Assembly (NCBI RefSeq): GCF_026626635.1
Contig: NZ_JAPNKA010000001.1
Coordinates: 2,232,001-2,296,000 of the forward strand
Source: Archangium lansingense
Lineage (GTDB): Bacteria; Myxococcota; Myxococcia; Myxococcales; Myxococcaceae
Direction of reading: 5' to 3'
Length of the DNA stretch: 64,000 bases
In this document: positions 1 through 7,776 of the stretch, piece after piece
Layout: every line of letters starts with the position of its first letter
How positions within the stretch are numbered: position 1 is the first letter of the stretch
The notes under the pieces: generated by a model
Told to the model about the DNA's origin: nothing
What the model saw: only the letters and a program-made list of their open reading frames with translations
The model's database searches: none
Position numbers and translations under genes: made by a program

Positions 1-561
1 CTGTTGGACATCCTCTCGGAGGAGAGTGATCGGCTCAACCGCATGGTGGGAGACCTGTTGGACTACACCCGCCCGCGCGAGCTCATTTTGCAGGCAGAGG
101 ATGTGCCTCGCGTGCTGCAGGACGCGCTAGATGCCGCGCACTCCCAGCAGGGAGGCTCCCACCGCGTCGCCGTCTCTGTCGACGTGGAGTCGGATGTGCC
201 CCGTGTGCCGTTGGATCGGCGCCTCATCCGCCAGGTGCTGGTCAACGTGCTCGTCAATGCCATCCAGGCCATGCCGCAGGGTGGGGTGGTGCAGGTGCGC
301 GCCCGCCGGGAGGCGCACGGCAACAAGGATGTGCTGCGCATCGACGTGGCGGACCAGGGCTGCGGCATTCCCACCGAGTTGATGCACCGTGTCTTCGAGC
401 CCTTCTTCACCACCAAGGCCCAGGGAACGGGTCTGGGGCTCGCGGTCGTCAAACGCATCATCGACGAGCACCATGGAGAGCTGGCCCTGGAGAGCGCTCC
501 GGGCCGTGGCACCACCTTCACCTTCCGTCTTCCCCTCACCCAGCCGACGAGCCCGCCGTGA
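1..561 (+). CDS. Sensor histidine kinase, C-terminal part (5' end outside window); candidate PxrK
   Basis: The reading frame is open at the left edge and gives 186 residues up to the stop. It begins inside the dimerisation helices (LNRMVGDLLDYTRP) and then shows a full HATPase domain: N box around VLVNVLVNAIQAMPQGG, G1 box DVADQGCGIP, F box FEPFFTTK and G2 box GTGLGLAVVKRI. The phospho-accepting His and any sensor region lie upstream of the window. The stop overlaps the next gene's GTG start by 4 bases, so the two form a translationally coupled kinase/regulator pair. Their position in front of the sRNA array suggests that this kinase controls it. That link is inference; the kinase class is secure. 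Confidence 0.93.
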   Translation: MLDILSEESDRLNRMVGDLLDYTRPRELILQAEDVPRVLQDALDAAHSQQGGSHRVAVSVDVESDVPRVPLDRRLIRQVLVNVLVNAIQAMPQGGVVQVRARREAHGNKDVLRIDVADQGCGIPTELMHRVFEPFFTTKAQGTGLGLAVVKRIIDEHHGELALESAPGRGTTFTFRLPLTQPTSPP

Positions 562-1994
562 ACGACGCATCGAAGCCCCAGCCTCGCGGTACCATCCTGG
601 TCGTAGACGACCAGCGGAACATGCGAGCCACCACCGCGCTCCTCCTGAGTTCCGAGGGCTACACCGTCCTCCAGGCCGCCACAGGGGAGGATGCGCTCTC
701 CACCCTGTCGAACAACGGGGTGGACCTGATGCTGACGGACCTGAAGATGGAGCCGATGGACGGGCTCACCCTTCTGAAGAAGGCGCTGGAGGTGGCCCCG
801 CGCCTGCAGGTCATCATGATGACGGCCTTCGGCTCCATCGAGAGTGCGGTGGAGGCCATGCGCCAGGGCGCGTTCGACTACGTCACCAAGCCCTTCAAGG
901 AGGGTGAGCTGCGCTACCGGGTGGAGCGTGCGCTGGAGCGGGCTCGGCTGCAGACGACGGTGGACCTGCTGGCCGGCGAGTTCAACGAGCGCCACAGCCT
1001 GAGCGCGCTGGTGGGCCGCAGCTCGGCGATGCGCGAGCTGACGTCTCGCCTGATGCGCGTGGCGCAGAGTGACGCCACGGTGCTGGTGCAGGGCGAGAGC
1101 GGCACGGGTAAGGAGCTCGTCGCGCGCGCGGTGCACGCGCACAGCCGGCGCAAGGACAAGCCCTTCGTTCCCGTCAACTGCGCCGCCATCTCCGAGACGC
1201 TGCTGGAGAGCGAGCTGTTCGGCCACGCGAAGGGGGCCTTCACGGGTGCGGTGCGGGCCCGGCGCGGCCTCGTGGAGGAGGCGGACGGTGGCACCCTCTT
1301 CATCGACGAGGTGACGGAGACGACGCCCGCCTTCCAGTCCAAGCTGCTGCGCACGCTGCAGGAGGGCGAGGTTCGTCGCGTGGGCGAGTCCTCCTCGGTG
1401 ACGGTGGACGTGCGGATTGTCGCCGCCACCAACCGGGACATCGAGCTGGAGGTGCGCGAGAAGCGCTTCCGCCAGGATCTCTACTACCGGCTCAACGTGG
1501 TGACGCTGCGCGTGCCGCCCCTGCGCGAGCGCCTGGAGGACGTGCCCGAGCTGGCCGAGCACTTCCTCAAGCGAGCCAACGCGCGCAGCCCCAACCCCAA
1601 GCGCCTGTCGGAGGCGGCGGTGGGGCACCTGATGGGCTACAGCTTCCCCGGCAACGTGCGCGAGCTGGAGAACCTGGTGGAGCAGGCGGCGGCGCTGGCC
1701 GAGGGCGTGGAGCTACTGCCCGAGGACTTCCCGCTGCGCCCCAACGCTCGCGTGGAAGCCAGTGGTCCAGTGGGGACGGCACCCACCTTGTCCTCCCTGG
1801 ACCCCAGTACCCGGATGCCCACGCTGGCCGAAGCGGTGGAGGATGCCGAGCGGCGGGCGATTGCCCAGGCGCTGGAGCGGCACGGGGTGGACCTGGGCCA
1901 GGTGGCCGAGGATCTGGCCGTGTCCTCCACCACGCTGTGGCGCAAGATGAAGCGCCTCAACCTGCGTCCGCCCGGACCGGATCACCGGGACTGA
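558..1994 (+). CDS. Sigma54-dependent response regulator (NtrC family); candidate PxrR
   Basis: 478 residues, starting at a GTG that overlaps the upstream kinase stop. The receiver domain (about 1-125) has acidic D17/D18, phospho-acceptor D61 ([10 protein letters not shown]) and the conserved Lys in VTKPF. The central AAA+ domain (about 145-385) has Walker A GESGTGKE, an intact GAFTGA loop that contacts sigma54, and Walker [11 protein letters not shown] Fis-type helix-turn-helix ends the protein ([14 protein letters not shown]). It is therefore a competent activator of -24/-12 promoters. The first such promoter lies about 220 bp downstream of the stop and is repeated five times, which makes this regulator the obvious candidate activator of the array (inference from position). 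Confidence 0.95.
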   Translation: MNDASKPQPRGTILVVDDQRNMRATTALLLSSEGYTVLQAATGEDALSTLSNNGVDLMLTDLKMEPMDGLTLLKKALEVAPRLQVIMMTAFGSIESAVEAMRQGAFDYVTKPFKEGELRYRVERALERARLQTTVDLLAGEFNERHSLSALVGRSSAMRELTSRLMRVAQSDATVLVQGESGTGKELVARAVHAHSRRKDKPFVPVNCAAISETLLESELFGHAKGAFTGAVRARRGLVEEADGGTLFIDEVTETTPAFQSKLLRTLQEGEVRRVGESSSVTVDVRIVAATNRDIELEVREKRFRQDLYYRLNVVTLRVPPLRERLEDVPELAEHFLKRANARSPNPKRLSEAAVGHLMGYSFPGNVRELENLVEQAAALAEGVELLPEDFPLRPNARVEASGPVGTAPTLSSLDPSTRMPTLAEAVEDAERRAIAQALERHGVDLGQVAEDLAVSSTTLWRKMKRLNLRPPGPDHRD

Positions 1995-2061
1995 CTCTGT
2001 ACGGACGGTGTCCTGTACGGCACACCTCGCCAGGAATGAAATCGCCCTTCAATCCTGAAAA

Positions 2062-2100
2062 GCAGAAGTGCCCGAGATGATTGCGGATTTTCACTTCTGC
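2062..2100. promoter_or_regulatory. Inverted repeat between the regulator gene and the sRNA array
   Basis: GCAGAAGTG (2062-2070) and CACTTCTGC (2092-2100) are perfect 9-base inverted repeats separated by 21 nt. The right arm is also the start of the upstream region of the first array unit (ttcacttctgcaag). It could be a weak transcript end for the regulator gene, as no T-tract follows, or an activator-binding site. I cannot choose between these. Confidence 0.4.
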
Positions 2101-2210
2101 AAGGGGATTTCAGGGTTGCAATGCAGTGGAAGGGGTTCTGGGGCGACAGTCAGATTGCTAAGTGCTTGAAGTTACTGGACTCTGAGATTTCGGAGCGAGT
2201 TCGGAAGCGC

Positions 2211-2227
2211 TGGCATGGAGAGTGCTA
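2211..2227 (+). promoter_or_regulatory. Sigma54 (-24/-12) promoter, unit 1
   Basis: TGGCATGGAGAGTGCTA has GG at 2212-2213 and GC at 2224-2225, the exact spacing of the consensus TGGCACG-N4-TTGCW. The predicted RNA start is near 2237. Confidence 0.8.
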
Positions 2228-2236
2228 AGGAACAGA

Positions 2237-2360
2237 CCCGAAGCACGTCGACGTGGCCTGAAGAGGTTCCCCCCCACCACTTCAGCGTCTCCGATGCGCT
2301 TAATTTAGAAGAACCCGCGGCCCGGTCCCCTTCTTGAGGGTGCCGGGCCGCCTTCTTTTT
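2237..2360 (+). ncRNA. Pxr-like sRNA, copy 1 (most diverged)
   Basis: The predicted ~124-nt RNA runs from 12 nt past the -12 element to the terminator T-tract. CTGAAG and CTTCAG arms (about 2259-2286) enclose a loop with seven C at 2269-2275. The middle hairpins of the other copies are changed here (about 2287-2312). The terminator is CGGCCCGG (2318-2325) pairing with CCGGGCCG (2343-2350), followed by a T-rich tail. In M. xanthus, the change that inactivated Pxr was, as I recall, a substitution in a run of seven C. This matches the loop seen here, but no alignment was possible. Confidence 0.75.
2317..2360 (+). terminator. Intrinsic terminator, sRNA copy 1
   Basis: A GC-rich stem with arms 2317-2325 and 2343-2351 is followed by CTTCTTTTT. 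Confidence 0.9.
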
Positions 2361-2500
2361 GGGGCTTCGGCGTCCCACCTTTCACTTCTGAAAGGGCATT
2401 TCAGGGCTGCAATGCAGGGCTGCAAGCCGCTGGAGAGGGGACGGGGACGCGAGCGGAGCCAGGTGCCCGGAATCATTGGGCTCTCCTGCGAAAGTGGAGC

Positions 2501-2517
2501 TGGCACGGCGAGTGCTA
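2501..2517 (+). promoter_or_regulatory. Sigma54 (-24/-12) promoter, unit 2
   Basis: TGGCACGGCGAGTGCTA is the best match to consensus in the array. GG is at 2502-2503 and GC at 2514-2515; the predicted start is near 2527. Confidence 0.85.
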
Positions 2518-2526
2518 AAGGGTAGA

Positions 2527-2650
2527 CACAGAGCACGTCGAAGTGAGGCTGAAGAGGTTCCCCCCCACCCCTTCAGTACTTCCGGTGAGCTTCCTGAGAA
2601 GAACCCGCGGCCCGGTACCCTTTCTGAGGGTGCTGGGCCGCCTTCTTTTT
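2527..2650 (+). ncRNA. Pxr-like sRNA, copy 2
   Basis: This ~124-nt RNA has the same order as the other copies: a 5' part with gcacgtcgaagtg, a CTGAAG/CTTCAG stem enclosing seven C (2560-2566), and a terminator. The central segment (about 2577-2605) differs from copies 3-5. Its terminator stem carries one G-U pair (right arm CTGGGCCG, 2633-2640). Confidence 0.78.
2608..2650 (+). terminator. Intrinsic terminator, sRNA copy 2
   Basis: CGGCCCGG (2608-2615) pairs with CTGGGCCG (2633-2640) and is followed by CCTTCTTTTT. Confidence 0.88.
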
Positions 2651-2808
2651 GGGCCCAGGGCTCTGGGCCAGCTCCCACGCGAGGTGGTTTTCACTTCTGC
2701 AAGCGATTTCAGCGCTGCAATGCAGGGCTGCAATCAGCTCGCGGCTGCGGAGCACCCCTCCTATCGCCAGATGCCTGGAATCATTGGACTCTTCTACGGA
2801 AGAGGGGC

Positions 2809-2825
2809 TGGCATGGTGAGTGCTA
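2809..2825 (+). promoter_or_regulatory. Sigma54 (-24/-12) promoter, unit 3
   Basis: TGGCATGGTGAGTGCTA, with GG at 2810-2811 and GC at 2822-2823; the predicted start is near 2835. Confidence 0.82.
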
Positions 2826-2834
2826 AAGGGTAGA

Positions 2835-2958
2835 GACAGAGCACGTCGAAGTGAGGCTGAAGAGGTTCCCCCCCACCGCTTCAGCACCTTACGGTGCGCT
2901 TCTTAAGAAGACCTGCGGCCCGGTGTCCTTCCTGAGGATTCCGGGCCGCCTTCTTTTT
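2835..2958 (+). ncRNA. Pxr-like sRNA, copy 3
   Basis: This ~124-nt RNA can form a chain of hairpins: CTGAAG/CTTCAG with the seven-C loop (2868-2874), GCACC-ttac-GGTGC, CTTCTtaAGAAG, then the terminator (arms 2915-2923 and 2941-2949). Copies 4 and 5 are almost identical, so they should share targets and dosage. An unpaired C7 loop could base-pair with G-rich ribosome-binding sites (inference). Confidence 0.8.
2915..2958 (+). terminator. Intrinsic terminator, sRNA copy 3
   Basis: GCGGCCCGG and CCGGGCCGC form a perfect 9-bp stem followed by CTTCTTTTT. Confidence 0.92.
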
Positions 2959-3115
2959 GGGGCTCAGGGCTCTGGGCCAGCTCCCACGCGAGGTGGTTTT
3001 CACTTTTGCAAGCGATTTCAGCGCTGCAATGCAGGGCTGCAATCGGCTCACGGCTGCGGACCGCCCCCTATCGCCAGATGCCCGGAATCATTGGACTCTT
3101 CTACGGAAGAGGGGC

Positions 3116-3132
3116 TGGCATGGCGAGTGCTA
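3116..3132 (+). promoter_or_regulatory. Sigma54 (-24/-12) promoter, unit 4
   Basis: TGGCATGGCGAGTGCTA, with GG at 3117-3118 and GC at 3129-3130; the predicted start is near 3142. Confidence 0.82.
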
Positions 3133-3141
3133 AAGGGTAGA

Positions 3142-3265
3142 GACAGAGCACGTCGAAGTGAGGCTGAAGAGGTTCCCCCCCACCGCTTCAGCACCTTACG
3201 GTGCGCTTCTTGAGAAGACCTGCGGCCCGGTGTCCTTCCTGAGGATTCCGGGCCGCCTTCTTTTT
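3142..3265 (+). ncRNA. Pxr-like sRNA, copy 4
   Basis: Near-identical to copies 3 and 5 over the predicted ~124-nt transcript, with seven C at 3175-3181. The hairpins are GCACC/GGTGC (about 3191-3204) and CTTCTtgAGAAG (about 3206-3217), then a perfect 9-bp terminator stem (3222-3230 with 3248-3256). Confidence 0.8.
3222..3265 (+). terminator. Intrinsic terminator, sRNA copy 4
   Basis: A perfect 9-bp GC stem is followed by CTTCTTTTT. Confidence 0.92.
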
Positions 3266-3421
3266 GGGGCTCAGGGCTCTGGGCCAGCTCCCACGCGAGG
3301 TGGTTTTCACTTTTGCAAGCGATTTCAGGGCTGCAATGCAGGGCTGCAATCGGCTCGCGGCTGCGGACCGCCCCCTACCGCCAGGTACCCGGAATCATTG
3401 GACTCTTCTTCGAAGAGGGGC

Positions 3422-3438
3422 TGGCACGACGAGTGCTA
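3422..3438 (+). promoter_or_regulatory. Sigma54 (-24/-12) promoter, unit 5
   Basis: TGGCACGACGAGTGCTA, with GG at 3423-3424 and GC at 3435-3436; the predicted start is near 3448. Confidence 0.83.
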
Positions 3439-3447
3439 AAGGATAGA

Positions 3448-3570
3448 GACAGAGCACGTCGAAGTGAGGCTGAAGAGGTTCCCCCCCACCGCTTCAGCAC
3501 CTTACGGTGCGCTTCTTGAGAAGACCTGCGGCCCGGTGTCCTTCCTGAGGATTCCGGGCCGCCTTCTTTT
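3448..3570 (+). ncRNA. Pxr-like sRNA, copy 5 (last unit)
   Basis: Same structure as copies 3 and 4, with seven C at 3481-3487. Right after the terminator tail (CTTCTTTT, 3563-3570) the repeat ends, and the sequence changes to the leader of the acetyltransferase gene. This fixes the functional end of the unit at the terminator. Confidence 0.8.
3528..3570 (+). terminator. Intrinsic terminator, sRNA copy 5
   Basis: Arms 3528-3536 and 3554-3562 form a perfect 9-bp stem followed by CTTCTTTT. Confidence 0.92.
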
Positions 3571-3625
3571 ATACGCTCCGTGATTCGCGCCTGGGCGAGT
3601 GGCGCGGAGGGAGGGGCTTTCCGAC

Positions 3626-4459
3626 ATGCGCGATGCACACGGCGAGGCGCCGGAGCTGCGGCCAGGGCGGGTGGAGGACCACGCCGACTTCGTCCGGCTG
3701 TTTGCTGAGCTGGGAGTGGAGGATCCACCGCCGCCGCTGGACGTGTGGGTGTCGGACCTCGTGAAGCGCGCGTTCTTCGTGGATGGGCCGGAGGGCGCGG
3801 CTGCGTATGCCGTCGTCGACGTCTTGGGAGAGACCGGCTACGTGGTGAACCTGGTGGTGGCGCCGGGCCAGCGGGGAAAGGGGTTGGGGAGGAAGGTGAT
3901 GCGGGAGCTCGCTTCCCATTTCCGGGCGAGGGGCTGCCGCGAGTGGATGCTGTACGTGAAGCCGGACAATGTGCCGGCGCGGACGTTGTACAGCTCGATG
4001 GGGATGGAGGCGGGACGGCTGGAGACCACGTGGCGCCTGTCGTGGCATCACCTGGAGGCCTTGCCGCTAGCGCCCGAGGGGCTCGAGGTGGTTCCGGTGG
4101 CCGAGCTGGACTTCGCTCCACTCACGAGGGCCTTCGGGCTGGTGCCTGGCAAGCTGGCCCGCTTCGCCACACAGGCCACGCACCGGCTGCGGCGCCTCGT
4201 GGACCCGGAGCACCCAGAGTTGGCGGAGCTGGGGTGGATGGACGTGCGGCCCCTGGCGCGTGTGCTGGTGCCCTTCTTCGCGGCGACTCCCGCGCACGCG
4301 AGCGCCTTGCTGGAGGCGGCCTTCCTCGAGCTTGGCGGCACGGAGGAGCTGCGCGTGGTGACGGGAGACTCGGTGCTCGAGCCCCTGCTGCACGAGGCGG
4401 GAGCTCGGGTGGTGCTGCGGACGCTGGCGATGCGTGGGCCGCTGCCGAGCCCGCAATGA
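3626..4459 (+). CDS. GNAT-family N-acetyltransferase
   Basis: 277 residues from ATG 3626, chosen because a strong purine-rich ribosome-binding site (ggagggagggg, 3606-3616) sits about 9 nt upstream. An in-frame GTG at 3599 lacks one. The first ~150 residues form a GNAT fold with the acetyl-CoA loop VVNLVVAPGQRGKGLGRKVM and the usual C-terminal strand (YVKPDNVPARTLYSSMG). The remaining ~130 residues do not match a domain I recognise. The substrate is unknown. The gene lies directly after the sRNA array, about 55 bp past the last terminator, and is convergent with the nuo operon. Confidence 0.85.
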   Translation: MRDAHGEAPELRPGRVEDHADFVRLFAELGVEDPPPPLDVWVSDLVKRAFFVDGPEGAAAYAVVDVLGETGYVVNLVVAPGQRGKGLGRKVMRELASHFRARGCREWMLYVKPDNVPARTLYSSMGMEAGRLETTWRLSWHHLEALPLAPEGLEVVPVAELDFAPLTRAFGLVPGKLARFATQATHRLRRLVDPEHPELAELGWMDVRPLARVLVPFFAATPAHASALLEAAFLELGGTEELRVVTGDSVLEPLLHEAGARVVLRTLAMRGPLPSPQ

Positions 4460-4462
4460 AAA

Positions 4463-4487
4463 CGCCCGGGCGGAAGCCGCCCGGGCG
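4463..4487. terminator. Bidirectional hairpin between the GNAT gene and nuoN
   Basis: CGCCCGGGCGG (4463-4473) and CCGCCCGGGCG (4477-4487) form an 11-bp perfect stem with a 3-nt loop between two convergent genes. There is no clear T-tract on either side. Confidence 0.7.
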
Positions 4488-4512
4488 CTGGTGAAACCGG
4501 AGGAGGGGCGCC

Positions 4513-6075
4513 TTAGCGGGTGAACAGCGTGCCCGCCTGGGCGATCCACTCGGTGAGGGGGCCGGGCAGGATGCCCAGCAGCACCACGGCGACGGTGGAG
4601 ACCACCAGGGCCACCTCGGTCATCCAGCTGCGCTCCAGGGGGTGAGCCCCCTCGGGGACGGGCCGGATGTACATGTGGACGATGACGCGCAGGTAGTAAT
4701 AGGCGCCGATCGCGCTGGAGAGCACCGCGATGATGGTGAGTCCGACGAGGCCCGCGTCCACGGCGGCGCGGAAGAGGATGAACTTTCCGATGAAGCCGAT
4801 GGTGGGCGGGATGCCGGCGAGCGACAGCATGAAGGCCGCCATGGCGAAGGCCCAACCCGGACGGCGCTGCGCCAGACCGTTGAAGCGCTCCAAATCCCAG
4901 GCAGTTCCCTTCTCCTCGTCCTCGCGGCGCTCGAGCAGGGAGACGACGGCGAAGGCGCCCACCGCGGTGAAGGTGTAGGCGAGCAGGTAGTAGAGGATGC
5001 CGCGCAGGGCCTCGACGCGGGCCACGGCCTCGGGGCTGGCGCCGAAGAGCGCGGTGGGGCCGAGCAGCTTGAACTCCTGGCCCGGGGTGGACACGAAGAG
5101 GGCCGCCACGCCCAGCATCAGGTAGCCGGCGTGGGCGATGGAGGAGTAGGCCAGCATGCGCTTGACGTTGCGCTGCGGGATGGCCAGCAGGTTGCCCACC
5201 ACCATGGTGAGGAGCGCCAGGGTGGAGAAGATGGCGAAGGGCAGCTTCGCGTCGATGCCGCTGCCCACGCTGACGAACACGCGCACCAGGGCCACGAAGG
5301 CGGCGGCCTTCACGCCCGCGCTCATGAGGGCGGTGACGGGGGTGGGAGCGCCCTCGTACACGTCCGGCGTCCACATGTGGAAGGGCACCGCGGCCACCTT
5401 GAAGGCGAAGCCGGCGGCCACCAGCACCGCGCCCGCGTAGACGAGCGCCCCGTTGTTGCTGGCCATCGCCGCGCGCAGCGGCTGGGCGATCTCCCCCAGC
5501 ATGGTGGTGTGGGCGGCGCCGTACAGCAGGGCGGAGCCGTAGAGCAGCACCGCGGAGGAGAAGGCGCCGAGGATGAAGTACTTGAAGCCCGCCTCGCTCG
5601 GCCGAGTGCCGCGCCGCAGATAGGACGTCAGCGCGTAGGTGGCGATGGAGAGGACCTCGATGTTGACGAAGAGGGTGATGAGCTCGTTGGACAGACCCAG
5701 GAGGCTCATGCCCGCGCCCGCGAAGAGCATGAGCGCGTAGAACTCACCGCGCTCGGCGCCGCGCTTGCGCAGGAAGCCAGCCGAGGTGAGCGAGGCCAGT
5801 GCCAGCGACACGCAGACGATGAACGTCAGGAAGCTGGAGAAGGGATCCAACGCTCCGAAGCCGAGGAACACCTCGCGGGCCGGCTCACCCAGCAGCGACA
5901 GCGACACGATGCCGGCGATGACGGACGTGGCGGTGGACAGCACCGCCTGGTAGCCGCGCGACGAGGTGGCGGAGAGGAACACCTCCGACAGCAACAGGAC
6001 GCACGCTCCCACCACCAGGATGATGGCGGGCAGCAGCGGGAGGAAGTCTGCCGAGGTCAGGTTGGGCAAATTCAT
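4513..6075 (-). CDS. nuoN: NADH-quinone oxidoreductase subunit N
   Basis: 520 residues and strongly hydrophobic, with about 14 membrane helices. This is one of the three antiporter-like proton-pumping subunits of respiratory complex I. The conserved pump core reads FKVAAVPFHMWTPDVYEGAPTPVTA, with the key Lys and His/Pro region on the discontinuous helix. It is the last gene of the minus-strand block E-F-J-K-L-M-N and starts 15 bp after nuoM ends. Length is slightly above the E. coli homologue, as is common in myxobacteria. Confidence 0.97.
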   Translation of the reverse strand: MNLPNLTSADFLPLLPAIILVVGACVLLLSEVFLSATSSRGYQAVLSTATSVIAGIVSLSLLGEPAREVFLGFGALDPFSSFLTFIVCVSLALASLTSAGFLRKRGAERGEFYALMLFAGAGMSLLGLSNELITLFVNIEVLSIATYALTSYLRRGTRPSEAGFKYFILGAFSSAVLLYGSALLYGAAHTTMLGEIAQPLRAAMASNNGALVYAGAVLVAAGFAFKVAAVPFHMWTPDVYEGAPTPVTALMSAGVKAAAFVALVRVFVSVGSGIDAKLPFAIFSTLALLTMVVGNLLAIPQRNVKRMLAYSSIAHAGYLMLGVAALFVSTPGQEFKLLGPTALFGASPEAVARVEALRGILYYLLAYTFTAVGAFAVVSLLERREDEEKGTAWDLERFNGLAQRRPGWAFAMAAFMLSLAGIPPTIGFIGKFILFRAAVDAGLVGLTIIAVLSSAIGAYYYLRVIVHMYIRPVPEGAHPLERSWMTEVALVVSTVAVVLLGILPGPLTEWIAQAGTLFTR

Positions 6076-6090
6076 GGTGGAGACTCTCGA

Positions 6091-7776
6091 CTAGCGCCGG
6101 TCGGCGAGCGGGCCCGTCGTCGGGGCGTTGGGAGCAGCGGCCAGGCCGGCCGGGGGCAGGCCCATCACGGAGATCTGCACATCGCTGGCCTGAATCTGGT
6201 TGCCGGGGATGCCCAGGTGGCCGCGCGCGATGAAGCGCTCCGTGGACGGGTTGATGCGATCCAGGAAGGGCTGAGGCATCAGGCCCATCACCAGCACCAG
6301 CGCCAGGAAGGGCACCACCGTGGCGAACTCGCGCAGGCTCAGGTCCGTGAGGCCCTGGTTCTCGCGATGGGTGAGGGGGCCGAAGAACACCTTCTGCACC
6401 ATCCACAGCATGTACGCCGCGCCGAGGATGACTCCCAGGGTGGCCAGAGCGCCGAAGGCCATGCCCAGGGTGCTCTTGAAGGTGCCCAGCAGCACCAGGA
6501 ACTCGCCCACGAAGCCGTTGGTGCCCGGCACCGCCACGGACGAGAAGGTGATGATGAGGAAGGACGCCGTGTACACCGGCACCACCTTGGCGATGCCGCC
6601 GTAGTCGGACATCAGGCGGGTGTGGCGCCGCTCGTACAGGAAGCCGAACAGGAGGAAGAGCGCGCCGGTGGACACGCCGTGGTTGAGCATCTGGTAGGCG
6701 CTGCCGGTGGCGCCCTCGGCCGTGAGGGCCAGCAGGCCGATCATGCAGTAGCCCAGGTGGCTCACCGACGAGTAGGCGATGAGCTTCTTGATGTCCCGCT
6801 GAGCCAGGCACATGAGCGCGCCGTAGACGATGCCAATCACCGCGAGCGTGGCCAGGACATAGCGGGCCTGGTACGCGGCGGACGGGAAGAACGGGATGGC
6901 GTAGCGCCAGAAGCCGAACGTTCCCATCTTCAGCATGACGCCGGCCAGAATCATGGAGCCGGCCACGGGCGCCTGCACGTGGGCGTCGGGCAGCCACGTG
7001 TGCACCGGCCACATCGGCACCTTGATGGCGAAGGCGATCGCGAAGGCGGCGAACATCCACGGGCCCCAGCGGTGCAGGATGGCCGCCATGCCCGTCAGCC
7101 CCGAGCAGTCGCCGGTGGCCATGCACGAGGAGATCTGCGAGTTGGCGCCCACCAGGCTGTTGTAGATGGTGGCGTAGTCGAAGGAGCGGTTACCCGGCGT
7201 GCTGGCGATGAAGTACAGCGCGACGATGGCCACCAGCATGAGCAGCGAGCCGGCCAGGGTGTAGAGGAAGAACTTCACCGCGGCCTTCTGACGATCCTCG
7301 GCGCCCCACACGCCCACCAGCAGGTACATGGGGATGAGCATCGCCTCCCAGAAGATGTAGAAGAGCAGCACGTCCAGCGACACCAGCGCGCCGAGCATCA
7401 CCGTCTGCAGCACCAGCAGCGCGAGGTGGAACTCCTTCACGCGCTCGGTGATGTACGTCTGCGAGGCCATCACCACCAGGGGCCCCAGGAAGACGGTGAG
7501 CAGCAGCAGGCTGACGGCCAGGCCGTCCACGCCGATGTGGTAGCTGACGCCGAGCTGCTCCAGCCACCGCGTGCGGTACTCGAGCTGGAACTCGGGGCCG
7601 GCCGCGTCGAAGCGCAGGTAGGCCCAGACGCCGAACACCAGGTCCACCAGCATGCCGATGAACGTGATGGTGCGGATCTGCCCGCGCTCCGCACCGGGCA
7701 GCAGCCAGATGAGCGCCGCGAAGAGCAGCGGCAGGTAGACGACGAGGTTGAGCAGATGGGTATCGAAGAAGCTCAT
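6091..7776 (-). CDS. nuoM: NADH-quinone oxidoreductase subunit M
   Basis: 561 residues, a second antiporter-like proton channel of complex I. Diagnostic segments are the loop before the conserved Glu helix (FYIFWEAMLIPMYLLVGVWG) and the core FAIKVPMWPVHTWLPDAHVQAPVAGS. The start ATG overlaps the nuoL stop by 4 bases (ATGA), so translation is coupled. The C-terminal ~70 residues are Pro/Ala-rich and less conserved. Confidence 0.97.
   Translation of the reverse strand: MSFFDTHLLNLVVYLPLLFAALIWLLPGAERGQIRTITFIGMLVDLVFGVWAYLRFDAAGPEFQLEYRTRWLEQLGVSYHIGVDGLAVSLLLLTVFLGPLVVMASQTYITERVKEFHLALLVLQTVMLGALVSLDVLLFYIFWEAMLIPMYLLVGVWGAEDRQKAAVKFFLYTLAGSLLMLVAIVALYFIASTPGNRSFDYATIYNSLVGANSQISSCMATGDCSGLTGMAAILHRWGPWMFAAFAIAFAIKVPMWPVHTWLPDAHVQAPVAGSMILAGVMLKMGTFGFWRYAIPFFPSAAYQARYVLATLAVIGIVYGALMCLAQRDIKKLIAYSSVSHLGYCMIGLLALTAEGATGSAYQMLNHGVSTGALFLLFGFLYERRHTRLMSDYGGIAKVVPVYTASFLIITFSSVAVPGTNGFVGEFLVLLGTFKSTLGMAFGALATLGVILGAAYMLWMVQKVFFGPLTHRENQGLTDLSLREFATVVPFLALVLVMGLMPQPFLDRINPSTERFIARGHLGIPGNQIQASDVQISVMGLPPAGLAAAPNAPTTGPLADRR

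Larger units (their letters stand above)
2088..3570 (+). repeat. Array of five direct repeats (~291-309 bp), each a complete sRNA transcription unit
   Basis: Units begin at about 2090, 2381, 2690, 2999 and 3306, each at a ttcactt motif. Every unit holds, in order: TGCAA-rich upstream elements around a (C/T)TGCAATGCAG near-palindrome (2116-2126, 2407-2417, 2715-2725, 3024-3034, 3331-3341), a -24/-12 promoter, an RNA segment with a run of exactly seven C, and a GC-rich terminator ending in CTTCTTTT. Units 3-5 are nearly identical. Units 1 and 2 are more diverged, which suggests stepwise duplication at the downstream end. The palindromes lie about 80-95 bp upstream of their promoters, a usual position for sigma54 activator sites. 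No convincing protein-coding frame fits the array. Confidence 0.93.

Noticed and set aside
63..1628. Long minus-strand open frame opposite the kinase/regulator pair
   Set aside because: It mirrors the coding pattern of the plus-strand genes and shows no domain.
2172..3519. Several overlapping short frames in the repeat array
   Set aside because: They recur only because the DNA repeats, they cross promoters and terminators, and they lack ribosome-binding sites.
2088..3570. CRISPR-like array
   Set aside because: Units are ~307 bp with internal promoters and terminators; there are no short repeats with unique spacers.
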